DNA of 64,000 nt from Catonia carolina (Eukaryota > Arthropoda > Insecta > Hemiptera > Achilidae), in assembly GCA_035578175.1 (NCBI GenBank), contig JAQMRL010000003.1, positions 101,730,969 through 101,794,968 of the forward strand, given 5' to 3'. A program made the translations under genes and the position numbers. A model generated the notes under the pieces. It searched no databases. It had not been told where the DNA came from and was given only the letters and a program-made list of their open reading frames with translations. Below are positions 1 to 9,586 of this stretch, piece after piece; the first letter of the stretch is position 1; each line of letters starts with the position of its first letter.

Positions 1-237
1 ATTTACTACTTACCACCAAAATTTGTTTTTGCTACTGCTTGCTTCAGTATGCTTGTCATGAACCGTATTAAATTAAATATCACACACAATAAATAATAAA
101 AATAAATCAAACACAATGATAAATTCAACACTTACCAATAATTTCCCCCTACTACTGCTTAACTCAGCAGGCTTGTCAAGAACCCCTTTGTATCAAATTG
201 TACACAATATTTGTTTAATTAAAGTTAAATACCAAAA
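1..237 (-). repeat. 3' untranslated tail of CR1/L2-like LINE
   Basis: This is the sequence downstream (minus strand) of the LINE ORF2 stop. It contains two diverged copies, about 120 bp apart, of a motif around 'ctactgctt...tcag..gcttgtcaagaacc' (near 31-65 and 149-185). Repeated 3' tails are usual in the CR1/L2 group. The 3' end of the element is not reached inside the window, so its target duplication cannot be checked. Confidence 0.6.
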
Positions 238-3200
238 CTATTTAGAAAGGAATTCGTGCACACTGTAAAATGTTTCATCAATCAAATATTGTTTTAGCTT
301 TTTTTTAAAATGACTTAAATTGTCACAACTTTTTAAACCTTGAGGCAATTTATTGATGTATTTTCTACCTGCATAAGTTGGTTTTTGTTCAAACAATTTA
401 GTGTTGTGATTAGCAACATAATAATCGATTCTGTTTCTTGTGTAGTGGTTGTGAACATCTAAATTCTGTAAAAAGGTATTTTTCTTTACGTACATTATCA
501 CTTCAAAAATGTACAAAGAAGGAACCGTGAGCAATTGCAGCTCTTTAAATAGTGATCTGCATGAGGTAAGGTGGTTGACTCCCATCATACACCTAATAGC
601 TTTTTTCTGTATTTTAAAAACTCTTTCCATGTTACCCTGTGATGAATTACCCCATACTAATATGGCATACCTGATATGAGATAAAATTAAACCATGATAA
701 GCTGCTATAAGCAATTTTTTATCATTTAATCTGGCAACTTGCTTTAATGCAAATACCCCAGATGATATTTTACTACAAATTTGATCGGTGTAATAATCCC
801 ACGATAGGGTCCTATCTAGTGACACTCCTAGAAACTTCACTGTTTGCACATGATCTAGGATATTATTTTGTATCAAGACATCCACTTCTCTGTTTTCCCT
901 TACGTTGTGTTTGTTTTTGAACTGTAAGAACTGACACTTTTTCCCATTAACTGTTAACATTAATTCATTCAGAAATTGGACTACAGATTCTACGCTAATC
1001 TGTGTGTTCACTTCGAGACTATCTACCAGTAAACTTTTGTTTATGATTGAAGTATCATCAGCAAACAATAAAGCTTTACTGTTGGGTAAGATATCTGGTA
1101 ATCTATTTATATACAACAAAAACAAAATGGGACCTAAAATTGACCCCTGTGGAACACCAGCTTTGACATCAAGCTTTTCAGACAAAATTTTTGTAAGTTT
1201 CCCCCTAACTACTCTAGTTATTTCTACACACTGTACTCTACCTACCAGATAAGACTGAAACCATTTAAGTTCTACGTCCCTAATACCTAATGACTCTAAC
1301 ATTTTCAACAAAACTTCATGATCAACACAGTCGAAAGCTTTACTGAGATCTAAAAACACAGCTAAGGCTTTCTCTCCTGCATCCAATATATCAACTATCT
1401 GCTCAAAAAGTGAGACAATAGCAGTTTTGGTTGACTTACCCTTTTGGAAACCATGCTGATCTTTTGAGATGATAAGGTTTTCAGTCAAAAAATTGATTAA
1501 CCTAATGAACACTACCTTTTCAAAAATTTTGCTAATAGTGTTTAATATACTTATGGGCCTATAATTTTCAACTACTTGGGTATTGCCATTCTTAAACACA
1601 GGCAATATTTTACCTTCCTTCAGTTGCTTTGGAAATACACCTCTTTCCAGGGAGAAGTTAATTAGATGAAGGAGAGGTGTTAATAAAAACTTTTTACATT
1701 TTTTAACAACAATACTTGAGATCCCATCTAACCCTACTGTTTTCTTACTTTTTAAGCTATCGATAACTGATTCTAGTTCCTCATATGAAACTGAGCTAAA
1801 TACAAAATTATCTACAACTCTATCCCCCCTAACTTCATAATATCCCTCAGTTTCCGTAATCTGCTGTTTAAGCTTTGAAGCTACTTCCTGATAATACTTA
1901 TTAAAATAATTACTAATTTCTGATCCATTCTCTATAACTTCATTATTACTATTAACAATTTTTGGTATATCTGTGTATCCCCTATTACTAACTACATTCC
2001 GATTCCTATTTATTGTTTCCCATATTGCTGAGTTTAAATTAGTTGATTTACGAAGGACTTCAGCAGTTTTTTTGCATTTAGCACTCTGAACTTTTTTAGC
2101 ATAATATTTTTTAATTTGTTTGTATCTTTGCTCATTCAATTCATTTTTATCTGATTTGAACTCAGAGTAGACATCTCTGACATCAGATTTCAGTTTCAAA
2201 ATATCCCCTGTAATCCATTGGTCTATTTCACTAATTCTCTTTGTTAAAACTACCCTTTTTACTGGACAGCTACTATTATAGTGAAATTTTAAAGTTTCAA
2301 TAAAATAATGATATTTTTGATTAATTTCGGAAGCATTGATAACAGTCTTCCAATCCTCTTTGGATAAACTGTGCAATAAACAATTTATATTACCCTTGTC
2401 CTCTTGCCTAGTTTCTTTATTAACTTTTTGATTCAGGGCCTGACCACCTAAATGCTGAATTTCTATTACTTGGTACCCGTGATCAGAGAATTCTGAACCC
2501 CCTAACCTAACCTGACAACTAACAATATTTGTTAGAATATTATCTATTATCGTTTGAGAATGGCTAGTAATCCTTGTATAATCACTAACTTTTATATCCA
2601 GATTGTTCATGTTCACGATATCCCTGAACTCTTCGGACATTTTACTCTGAATAGCAAGATTTACATTATAATCACCCATAACAACAACTCTTAAGTACCG
2701 TTCAGTCAAACTCTCCAGCAATGCACTGAACAATTTACAGAACTGGTCCCAATCACCATTTGGAGACCTATAAACACCAACGACAGCCATCCTTTCCTGT
2801 ACCCCCAACCTAACTTCTAATCCTACTACTTCCATATTCATTTCCTGAGAAAACCTATCTACAAAAGGTAAGTTACGTGTATGTATGTTCCTACTAATAT
2901 TAGTCAGTATACAGACTCCTCCACTTTTATGAAATTTCCTGCAGTAAGAAGCATTAATAGAAAACCCCGGAAAGCTAATCATAGGAATCTCATTACTTTT
3001 TAACCCATGTTCGGTGAATAATACCAAATCTGGGTTCTCAGACCTTAAAAATATTTCAACCCTATCTATTTTATTACTTAAATATTGAATATTTTGGTGC
3101 AAAATAGAGAAGTGAGATGTATTCCTAACCTGAACTTGATTGATGAAATCATTTTGTGCACCTACCTGTTTATTTCCTATAATTTCTGCATCTGTTGGTA

Positions 3201-3345
3201 GTGGATGCACTAACCTATCATCCGGATTTAAACCTAACCTGTCATTACCTATTTGTAGCACCTGTGATTGCTTAATGTGAGGTTGGGTTGTCCTAACATA
3301 ACCTACCCTTCTTTTTCTTAACTTTTTCCCCCCTTTTTTAGCCAT
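238..3345 (-). CDS. LINE ORF2: endonuclease-reverse transcriptase, intact (CR1/L2-like)
   Basis: This 1035-codon ORF without internal stops carries both enzymes of a non-LTR retrotransposon. The N-terminal part (about residues 75-300) is an APE-type endonuclease: a block containing LHQNIQYLSNK, then GVYRSPNGD, MGDYNVNL, and SDHGYQVIEI with the catalytic SDH. The central RT (about 500-800) has NYRPISILNTISKIFEK, HGFQKGKSTKTA, motif A AFDCVDH (near 668), GVPQGSILGPILF and motif C FADDTS (near 758). The C-terminal part shows the conserved GxxxSHIRYAILVWG thumb block. The start overlaps the end of an esterase-type ORF1 by 28 nt in another frame. Endonuclease plus SGNH-esterase ORF1 points to the CR1/L2/Rex1 group; the exact clade is inference. 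The uninterrupted frame suggests recent insertion, although the element is truncated in ORF1. Confidence 0.93.
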   Translation of the reverse strand: MAKKGGKKLRKRRVGYVRTTQPHIKQSQVLQIGNDRLGLNPDDRLVHPLPTDAEIIGNKQVGAQNDFINQVQVRNTSHFSILHQNIQYLSNKIDRVEIFLRSENPDLVLFTEHGLKSNEIPMISFPGFSINASYCRKFHKSGGVCILTNISRNIHTRNLPFVDRFSQEMNMEVVGLEVRLGVQERMAVVGVYRSPNGDWDQFCKLFSALLESLTERYLRVVVMGDYNVNLAIQSKMSEEFRDIVNMNNLDIKVSDYTRITSHSQTIIDNILTNIVSCQVRLGGSEFSDHGYQVIEIQHLGGQALNQKVNKETRQEDKGNINCLLHSLSKEDWKTVINASEINQKYHYFIETLKFHYNSSCPVKRVVLTKRISEIDQWITGDILKLKSDVRDVYSEFKSDKNELNEQRYKQIKKYYAKKVQSAKCKKTAEVLRKSTNLNSAIWETINRNRNVVSNRGYTDIPKIVNSNNEVIENGSEISNYFNKYYQEVASKLKQQITETEGYYEVRGDRVVDNFVFSSVSYEELESVIDSLKSKKTVGLDGISSIVVKKCKKFLLTPLLHLINFSLERGVFPKQLKEGKILPVFKNGNTQVVENYRPISILNTISKIFEKVVFIRLINFLTENLIISKDQHGFQKGKSTKTAIVSLFEQIVDILDAGEKALAVFLDLSKAFDCVDHEVLLKMLESLGIRDVELKWFQSYLVGRVQCVEITRVVRGKLTKILSEKLDVKAGVPQGSILGPILFLLYINRLPDILPNSKALLFADDTSIINKSLLVDSLEVNTQISVESVVQFLNELMLTVNGKKCQFLQFKNKHNVRENREVDVLIQNNILDHVQTVKFLGVSLDRTLSWDYYTDQICSKISSGVFALKQVARLNDKKLLIAAYHGLILSHIRYAILVWGNSSQGNMERVFKIQKKAIRCMMGVNHLTSCRSLFKELQLLTVPSLYIFEVIMYVKKNTFLQNLDVHNHYTRNRIDYYVANHNTKLFEQKPTYAGRKYINKLPQGLKSCDNLSHFKKKLKQYLIDETFYSVHEFLSK

Positions 3346-3512
3346 TTCATTAAAAAAGTATCCTTAGATTTTAATTTATCTGGGAGTTTACATGTAACGA
3401 GTGAAGCTAATCTATCACACAGTATGTTTTTGCCAGTTAAATTTAAATGTAACCCATGTTTAGTATAGTTATCACGATTTAACCTTTCATTGATAAATGC
3501 TTCAAAAGGCTA
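3318..3512 (-). pseudogene. 3' remnant of LINE ORF1 (SGNH-hydrolase/esterase end)
   Basis: Reading minus from about 3512 gives an open frame ending at a TAA at 3320-3318. It includes NYTKHGLHLNLTGKNIL, which resembles the C-terminal block (HGLHLN..GK..L) of SGNH/esterase domains in CR1-type LINE ORF1 proteins. The frame overlaps the ORF2 start (3345) by 28 nt, so ORF1 and ORF2 are in different frames. About 65 codons remain; the rest is missing because the element is 5'-truncated at about 3500-3515, where mariner-like sequence begins. Confidence 0.65.
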
Positions 3513-3602
3513 AGGCTTTCAAGGATGCTCTAAAACCCACAAAAGTTTTTGAGTGGTTTGGGCACTTCAAACAATTCACTTTCGAGGAAAACTATTCTCT
3601 TT
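3500..3602 (+). pseudogene. mariner transposase N-terminal remnant
   Basis: The plus strand reads MLQKAKAFKDALKP followed by TKVFEWFGHFKQFTFEENYS and a stop. This matches the shape of the second helix-turn-helix of mariner transposases (…QAY/F…ALS..QVFEWF.RFK…). The mariner at 18160-19010 has a comparable block. No inverted repeats were found next to it. It abuts the truncated LINE with a few bases of shared sequence (cttcaaaaggct). Downstream to about 3900 I see only stop-rich sequence. Confidence 0.5.
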
Positions 3603-4243
3603 GAGCTGATGTCATGATCCAATCCTAGTTATTCAATGAAAGCACAGAATTTTGTGAACACGTGCATAAAAACAAACATGAGAAGAGAAGAAGTAGAACA
3701 CCCTAGTTTAATTGTGAAGAAATGTTTGAAAACTGGCTATTCTACGAATCTCAGAGGGTTTATTCCCTTTTACAGGTCATATTCGATTCAACCGATGTAG
3801 CTATTAGTAGGATTATTGAACAATTATACCTAACCCTACCATTCAAGCTTTCAAACAGAGTTATTATTTTTCAATGACATACAGCCTTTACACGGTTTTC
3901 TTTTAAAAAAAATATTAGAATTCGGTGGTACCACAACATTCACAGAAAATTTCCCACTAATCGGATCATGTTTCTAAATAGCTTACTTTTTCTCATACTT
4001 TCAGCAACTAAATACTATAATATTATAGCTAACTATAATGTTTACTAGTGTGTGCATAAATTGACCTTCACTGTTACACAAACTGTTGAGCACTTACACA
4101 CTCGACATCTAACAATATATTGGCTTATTGATGTATAAGGGTTTAAGCTGGTTTTGTTAATTATTTATTGTTAATGAACTTTTTAAGTATTCCATGAAGT
4201 AAATACAGTTCCACTTCTTTAACTTGCAAAAATTTAATTTTTT
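3603..4243. other. no recognisable feature
   Basis: AT-rich, stop-rich in all frames. Possibly further decayed transposon sequence, but nothing can be named. Confidence 0.5.
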
Positions 4244-5154
4244 ACTTTCTCTTGCCTATATGAATATATAGGAAGGAAAGTATTGTTTTCATGTCGATTT
4301 TTCGAAATCAAGTTTTCACCGGATCTACACGTTTTCAGACCCCCTGAACCCAAAAAACATGTTTTTAGCGATTGGTCTGTGTGTGTGTGTGTGTCCGTGT
4401 GTATACAAAATATCTCAAGAACGGAACATCGTATGAACTTGAAACCTAAGTTACATACCACTACCGGACGCAACACGAACATTTTCATCAAAATCGGTCA
4501 ACCAGAAGTAATAGTTTATTCGTGTCATTTTTCACTTTTTTGCGATTTTTTCAAAAACTGGTCCTACGATTTTTTTTAAAAATCGCCTGGTTTACTCAAT
4601 TTTTTATTCTCTACAAGATAGGGTAGGCGCCATGTTTGCTGAAATTCTTTGTGAGGCTGTTTTTACGTAAAAAAAGTGTTGTTTTAAGATTACGGCTTTA
4701 ATATGTATTATAGCGCAAAAATTTATATAATAAAAAGTGTAGAGAATTTAAAATTCTACAACTTTTATTTCAAACATTTTTTTGTATAACGCTTAGTTTA
4801 GCAGTAGTTAGCGATTTTCTGTTTTTCTCACGAAAATGTGTGAAAAATCGATTTTTTTTAAGATTTTGGCCTTAGTATGCATTTTACGACAAAAGTTTAT
4901 TTAATAAAATTTATAAAAAATTAAAAGATCTACAACTTTTATTTAAAGCATTTTTCTCTACAGAGCCTAGTTTAGCGTGAAAGAGTGATTTTCCGTATTT
5001 TTAAGCCAAACAGATCATTTTCATTTTGCGTCTTTCACTCATGATGAAAGTAAGGTTATGTTTTTTGTTTATTTCTAATGTATTACTAATGTTAGGTTAT
5101 ATTGGTCATTATTTGAATTGGCAAGAGAAAGTTGTGTGAGTGTTTCACACCAGA
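4244..5154 (+). repeat. dispersed 0.9-kb repeat, copy 1 (full length)
   Basis: This is the reference copy of an abundant family. It opens with ACTTTCTCTTGCCTATATG after a T-run and closes with GGCAAGAGAAAGTTGTGTG then TGTTTCACACCAGA before another T-run. The 13-bp ACTTTCTCTTGCC is therefore inverted near both ends. Inside are a (TG)n tract near 4378-4395 and two diverged tandem units about 174 bp apart (starting near 4686 and 4860), each with 'tctacaacttttattt' and 'gcttagtttagc'. It encodes no protein. Related copies occur at 7660, 12387, 15494, 22128, 23732, 31358, 58111 and 62670. It is probably a non-autonomous transposon of uncertain class. Confidence 0.85.
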
Positions 5155-5242
5155 TTTTTAAATTTTAATTTAATGGGTATGATGGTTTACTTCTATTTAA
5201 ACGTACTTACAAACAGTTTTCTTTCAACATGTTTTGCTGTAA

Positions 5243-6062
5243 AGCGGCCCATAGACGTTCAATATTATTGTGCAATGTGGATTGCACAATATTTTGACGG
5301 CGGCCCCTAGACGGTCAATATTATTGTACAATATTTTGGTTTGTGCAAAAGATTGTACTGTATGGAGGCGATATTGAAGGTTGTGCAATATATTGCGCAA
5401 TTGCGAGCACAGATGTAAAACCACATTGTGCAAAGTCCCTGCCAAGATTTTATGAAGTCAACATGTTAAATGAAAGTGAATTGTGTTGCGTGATAATTAC
5501 TGTAGCCACAAGACGTAAAAAAGGAAAGAAAAAAGGCTCGCAGAAAGGTAGAAAATTGGCCAAACAGTGGTTTATTGATAGAGAGAAGTTCACCCACGAC
5601 AAATTACTCAATGAACTGAGAGTAATTGAACCAAATGATTTCCACAACTTTGTACGAACGGACAGAGAATTATTTGATGAACTCCTCACTTTGGTTACTC
5701 CTGAAATTGGTAAAGGGGGAAAGGGGTACTGCTCCCCTTTTTTCGCACGATTACTATAGTCTTGGCTCTTCACATCCTACAGAGCCGGAAGACCACGGTA
5801 CACCTCTATAAATTCTTCAATAAATTCTTTTTCGGTTTACTTGTCACCCATTGCTGCTGATAACTAGACGAAAATTGAGACTAGTTAAAACGAGCGCTCG
5901 AGACCAACTGACAGGATATTGCCTACAGACAGCACAATATTATCCCGTTTGCACAATATATTTTCAAGATTTTGAAATCACACAATATATTGCACATATA
6001 CGATCAATTATATTGCACAAACCAAAATATTGCACCATAATATTGATCGTCTAGGGGCCGCT
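5243..6062 (+). mobile_element. internally deleted PIF/Harbinger element
   Basis: The terminal inverted repeats begin AGCGGCCCATAGACG (left, 5243) and AGCGGCCCCTAGACG (right, complement of the end at 6062). They are flanked on both sides by the trinucleotide TAA (5240-5242 and 6063-6065), a TWA target duplication typical of PIF/Harbinger. A second, nearly identical left end lies about 57 bp inside (near 5299), so the left terminus is duplicated. The interior holds the N-terminus of a Harbinger transposase and then unrelated or deleted sequence. At 820 bp it is far shorter than an autonomous element (typically 2-5 kb). Confidence 0.85.
5461..5759 (+). pseudogene. Harbinger transposase N-terminal fragment
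   Basis: The frame reads a basic stretch, then KQWFIDREKFTHDKLLNEL, then NDFHNFVRTDRELFDELLTL and VTPEIGK. This is the usual N-terminal signature of Harbinger (DDE_Tnp_4 nuclease) transposases: W..R...G.…LL.EL…F…R……FDELL..V.P.I. Directly after this block the frame runs into unrelated residues and stops. The DDE nuclease domain is absent, so the fragment cannot catalyse transposition. It lies wholly inside the inverted repeats of the element at 5243-6062. Confidence 0.8.
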
Positions 6063-6065
6063 TAA

Positions 6066-7659
6066 TATTACCCAACCAAAGATCGGATCCCAACACGTTT
6101 TGCTACAATATTACGCATTCTGTCGTATCATCAAATGCTGCCCTTCAACAGTCTCAGTTTGTACTAAGTGAATGGACTATACTATTTTTCAAGGCTGATG
6201 AGCTCTGAATGTATGCATTGCCCCCTACCCACTTTATAGCTAGCCAATCACTTGCCAATACTTGCTCTTGTAGCTCTGTTAAATATTTTGTCAGCTTTTT
6301 TTTTGTCTTTTAATAACAATTATAACCTATAAACATACAATCAGCTGATTATATTGTAAAGTATTGCATGTTAACGTGCTCAATATGAGATAAAAGACAA
6401 GAGTGAACTATTGCAGCTCTTATACACATGCGGGCGTAATGTTTGTCAGGTACAATCTGACAATTTTCTGATTGGTCTAAACGTGTGGAACAGCAGAGCT
6501 CATCAACCATGAAAAGTATATTAAATTCAGTATAGTTTATAACACTATTTTTGCCATAAATGTGGTATTTCACACCATCATATGATCAAGTTTCATTTAT
6601 AATGGATATTTTGAAAGTCCTTACATTTAAGTGTTTCTGCCAATCAGCTGTACTTTTGTTCGTCTGATTTTTTTAGTAATTTTATTTTATTTTTTAGCAA
6701 GTTCTTATACTTTTCTTAGTATTCTTGTGTAAATAGTTAATTTACACAGCCTACATTTATGATAATGCACAAGTTTCGATTTCTTTTGTTTACAGTGTTG
6801 TTTTCAGTTACAAACTATTATTATTTACTTTTATAAATATCATATAGTTTTACATGTTAAGTAATTATGTTTAAAGTTTTGAGCAGTTATTGTAAATAGA
6901 AACTGAAATGTATGCCCTTTAAATTTACATGAACATTTTTGTCTATCAACTTCTACAAAAAAAACACGCAGTTAAAGTGTAATGCCTAACAGAATATTAA
7001 CACATTAAGAGTCAATATATTCCATTTACTATTCAATACCACTCATGTAAACACAGAGGTATAACACATTCAATTAAAAATATTACACATACAAACTCAC
7101 GTACAAGCATGTCAATAGTTTGGGCAGGCAGTTCGGAAAATGGTTAACATACTACTAAATTGTGGAAGAGCACACAACTCTTAATCCATTTTGTTTACAT
7201 AAAATCAAACCTAACAGTAATTGTATTAATACAAAAATGTATTTCCAAAAAAAATATTTGCAGTTCTGATGACGGTAGTACCCACCAAAAATATCTAAAA
7301 ACATTGGAAAAAATACAATGGATACCCTATTTAAAAATCATATATCAACATATTTTTTGCTGTGTGTATTCATAAATAAGCACTGAAATATTTACCTGTC
7401 ATAATATTAATGTATTTTAAACTTGAAAATTCACAGTTATCAGTTAACACTTTTGAGGCCTGACTCAGGCAGATACTTTTAATCATAAAGCCAAAACCCG
7501 AGCCTCACTCAGATCGCGTTATTTAATTGCAAAGTAAACATCAAACAGGTCCAACTTATTGTTAGGTTGTCTAACTCTTTTCTCATTCACATTGACAACT
7601 AGTGGGTATTTTAAAAACCATCGTGTAAAAAGGCCAATATTTATAAAAACAATTTAAAT
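6066..7659. other. no recognisable gene
   Basis: 1.6 kb of AT-rich sequence with only short random ORFs. I see no splice-bounded exon, inverted repeat or coding signature. Confidence 0.5.
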
Positions 7660-8259
7660 TCTGGTGTGAAACACTACATGACTTTCTCTTGCTAATGCAA
7701 ATAATAAACCATATAACCTAACATTAGCATGAGTGAATGATGCAAAATGAAAATCAACCTAAGTTTGGCTTAATAATATGGAAAATCACTCTGTGACGCT
7801 AAACTAGGTTCTGTAGAGAAAGCTGCTGGAAAGTTGTAGTTCTTCTAATTTTCTTATAAATTTGATTAAATACACTTTTGCCCTAAAATGCATATTAAGG
7901 CCACAATCTTTAAAAACCTATTATTTTCTATGAGAGCACAGCCTCCCCAAGAATTCTAGTAGACATAACGCCACCTTATCAGGTAGAGCATAAAAACTGT
8001 AGTAAATGACGTGATTTTAAAAAAATTGTAGGAACCATTTATGAGAATATTGCAAAGTGAAAAATGACACGAATAAACTACTACTTCCGGTTGACCGATG
8101 TTAATGAAAATGTTAATGTAAGGTCCTCTAGTGGTACCTAACTAAGTTTTAAATTTCAACTTCGTACTATGTTCCATTCTATATTTTGTTCTTGCACAGA
8201 CCAATCGATAAAAACATGTTTTCTTTCTATACAATACATTCATATAGGCAAGAGAAAGT
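7660..8259 (-). repeat. dispersed 0.9-kb repeat, copy 2 (internally shortened)
   Basis: Minus-oriented: it starts TCTGGTGTGAAACACTACATG and ends GGCAAGAGAAAGT before an A-run. At 600 bp it lacks one of the two internal about 174-bp units and has a weakened (CA)n tract. The outer segments align with copy 1, including 'acgaataaactactacttccgg' near 8069. Confidence 0.8.
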
Positions 8260-8796
8260 AAAAAAATTCGAGATAATAAGACGGTAGTATATAAAACGTT
8301 TTAATTTTGTTTTTAGACCACTTTAAAAAAATGCATTATGATTTTACTCCAATTCAGTTATTTTTATTGATTAGTTTTTGTATACAAAATAATAAAATGA
8401 AAGTTACATTTGATAATCGAAGGTAAAAAGCCTCATTTATAATGTCTGGTTCAAACCTGATATGATTTTTTAGAATTATAATTTTATTCTATAAATACTC
8501 GTACTTAAATTTAATGATGCCTTATTTGTTATAAAGAATGTACTCGTAATTTCTATTACTATAAAGCGTATTTTAATATTTATTTTTAAATACTGCGCAT
8601 TGTAGCACTAATACAACATATTTTAGAAAATTTTCAACCTGTAATTATAACTTTAATTCATAAGTAATATAATATCTAAATACTGTATCAAACATCCTAT
8701 ACAGGTACTACAGACGTATTACATTGATAATCAAAATATATACTATTTTCTTTAAAAGCACCAGTAATACAGTAAACAGTAATAATTTATTAATTA

Positions 8797-8832
8797 CAGC
8801 GCTTTCGTGCATAAAATGCACATCTTCATTAA
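8797..8832 (-). ncRNA. degenerate hammerhead-like core (minus)
   Basis: The complement reads ATGAAGA, then a strong stem-loop GTGCAT/ATGCAC, then GAAA, GCGC, TG. The layout is that of a hammerhead, but the first core position is A instead of C, so cleavage is unlikely. It is paired with a plus-strand relative at 8934-8968. Confidence 0.4.
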
Positions 8833-8933
8833 TTTCTATTATTAAAATTTAAAACATCCTACTTCCTACCACTAATCCTGAAATCCTTATCTACCATGGC
8901 GGAAGTAATAAAATATTAGTATTATAAAATATT

Positions 8934-8968
8934 ACGGAAGATGTGCATTTATGCACGAAAGTGCTATA
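8934..8968 (+). ncRNA. degenerate hammerhead-like core (plus)
   Basis: Reads CGGAAGA, stem GTGCAT/ATGCAC, GAAA, GTGC, TA. The second core base (U in CUGANGA) is G here, so the site is probably inactive. It is the mirror partner of 8797-8832. Confidence 0.4.
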
Positions 8969-9040
8969 ATTGTTAAGTGTTTACTGTCTACCGTATTACT
9001 GGTGGTTTTAAAGAAAATAATTTCGCACTGTCAGAGCAGT

Positions 9041-9586
9041 AGTGTTAAACTCAAAATATTTTAATTTCCTAAATTACAACCATGAGTCAGTAGTAAAAAT
9101 TCTTAATAATGTATTAGTAAACATCACTAACAACATTGTATCAATATAAAAATGTTACTATATTGAACGGCTTTTGCAAGCACCTGATATTTTTACTCTT
9201 AGAAACTTCTTTGTTTTTCTCAAAGTGAGTTAATATGTACTGCACTGGCAGTGCGATATATATTTTGAATATCTAAAAAATAATCTTTATATAAACGAAT
9301 ACTACATTTATTTGGCTTTACATTGATATATGTTAAGTTAAATTTGGTTGAGTAGTGTTCATAGTACTATTTTTAAAGCGCTCTAAATCGTCCAGAATTC
9401 TGGACCCATGCTGTCAAGTGGCCACCAGGTCTCACAGAATTAAAACTTAATTTACAGCAATATATATTAAAGAGTTCAATGATAATGACAAAAGGTTAAG
9501 TCAACACTAATAAAATAGAAAGCCAAATCATTAAGTTTTACCAAAAAAATTTAATTGGCTTAATCTTACAAATAAAAACAAAACAA
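9041..9586. other. 3' flank of RpS25; no separate gene
   Basis: The RpS25 transcript end should lie here: an ATTAAA (minus, 9555-9550) sits about 32 nt past the stop codon and is a plausible polyadenylation signal. The rest is AT-rich with nothing recognised. Confidence 0.4.

Larger units (their letters stand above)
8690..9040. mobile_element. decayed Penelope-like terminal repeat, inverted pair
   Basis: Two related arms face each other around 8900: 'agcgctttcgtgcataaaatgcacatcttc' near 8798-8827 and its near-complement, from 'gaagatgtgcatttatgcacgaaag' to 'tgct', near 8937-8964. Outer parts 'aaacatcc' and 'taccgtattactggtgg' resemble the ends of the Penelope-like palindrome at 53.4-55.9 kb, as does the central 'ctaccatgg'. 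I infer a diverged, decayed pair of Penelope-like termini. No RT or endonuclease sequence remains. Confidence 0.6.

Noticed and set aside
4283..4579. 98-codon plus-strand ORF and its antisense counterpart
   Set aside because: Lies entirely in a copy of the non-coding 0.9-kb repeat; other copies have stops, and the sequence is driven by (TG)n.
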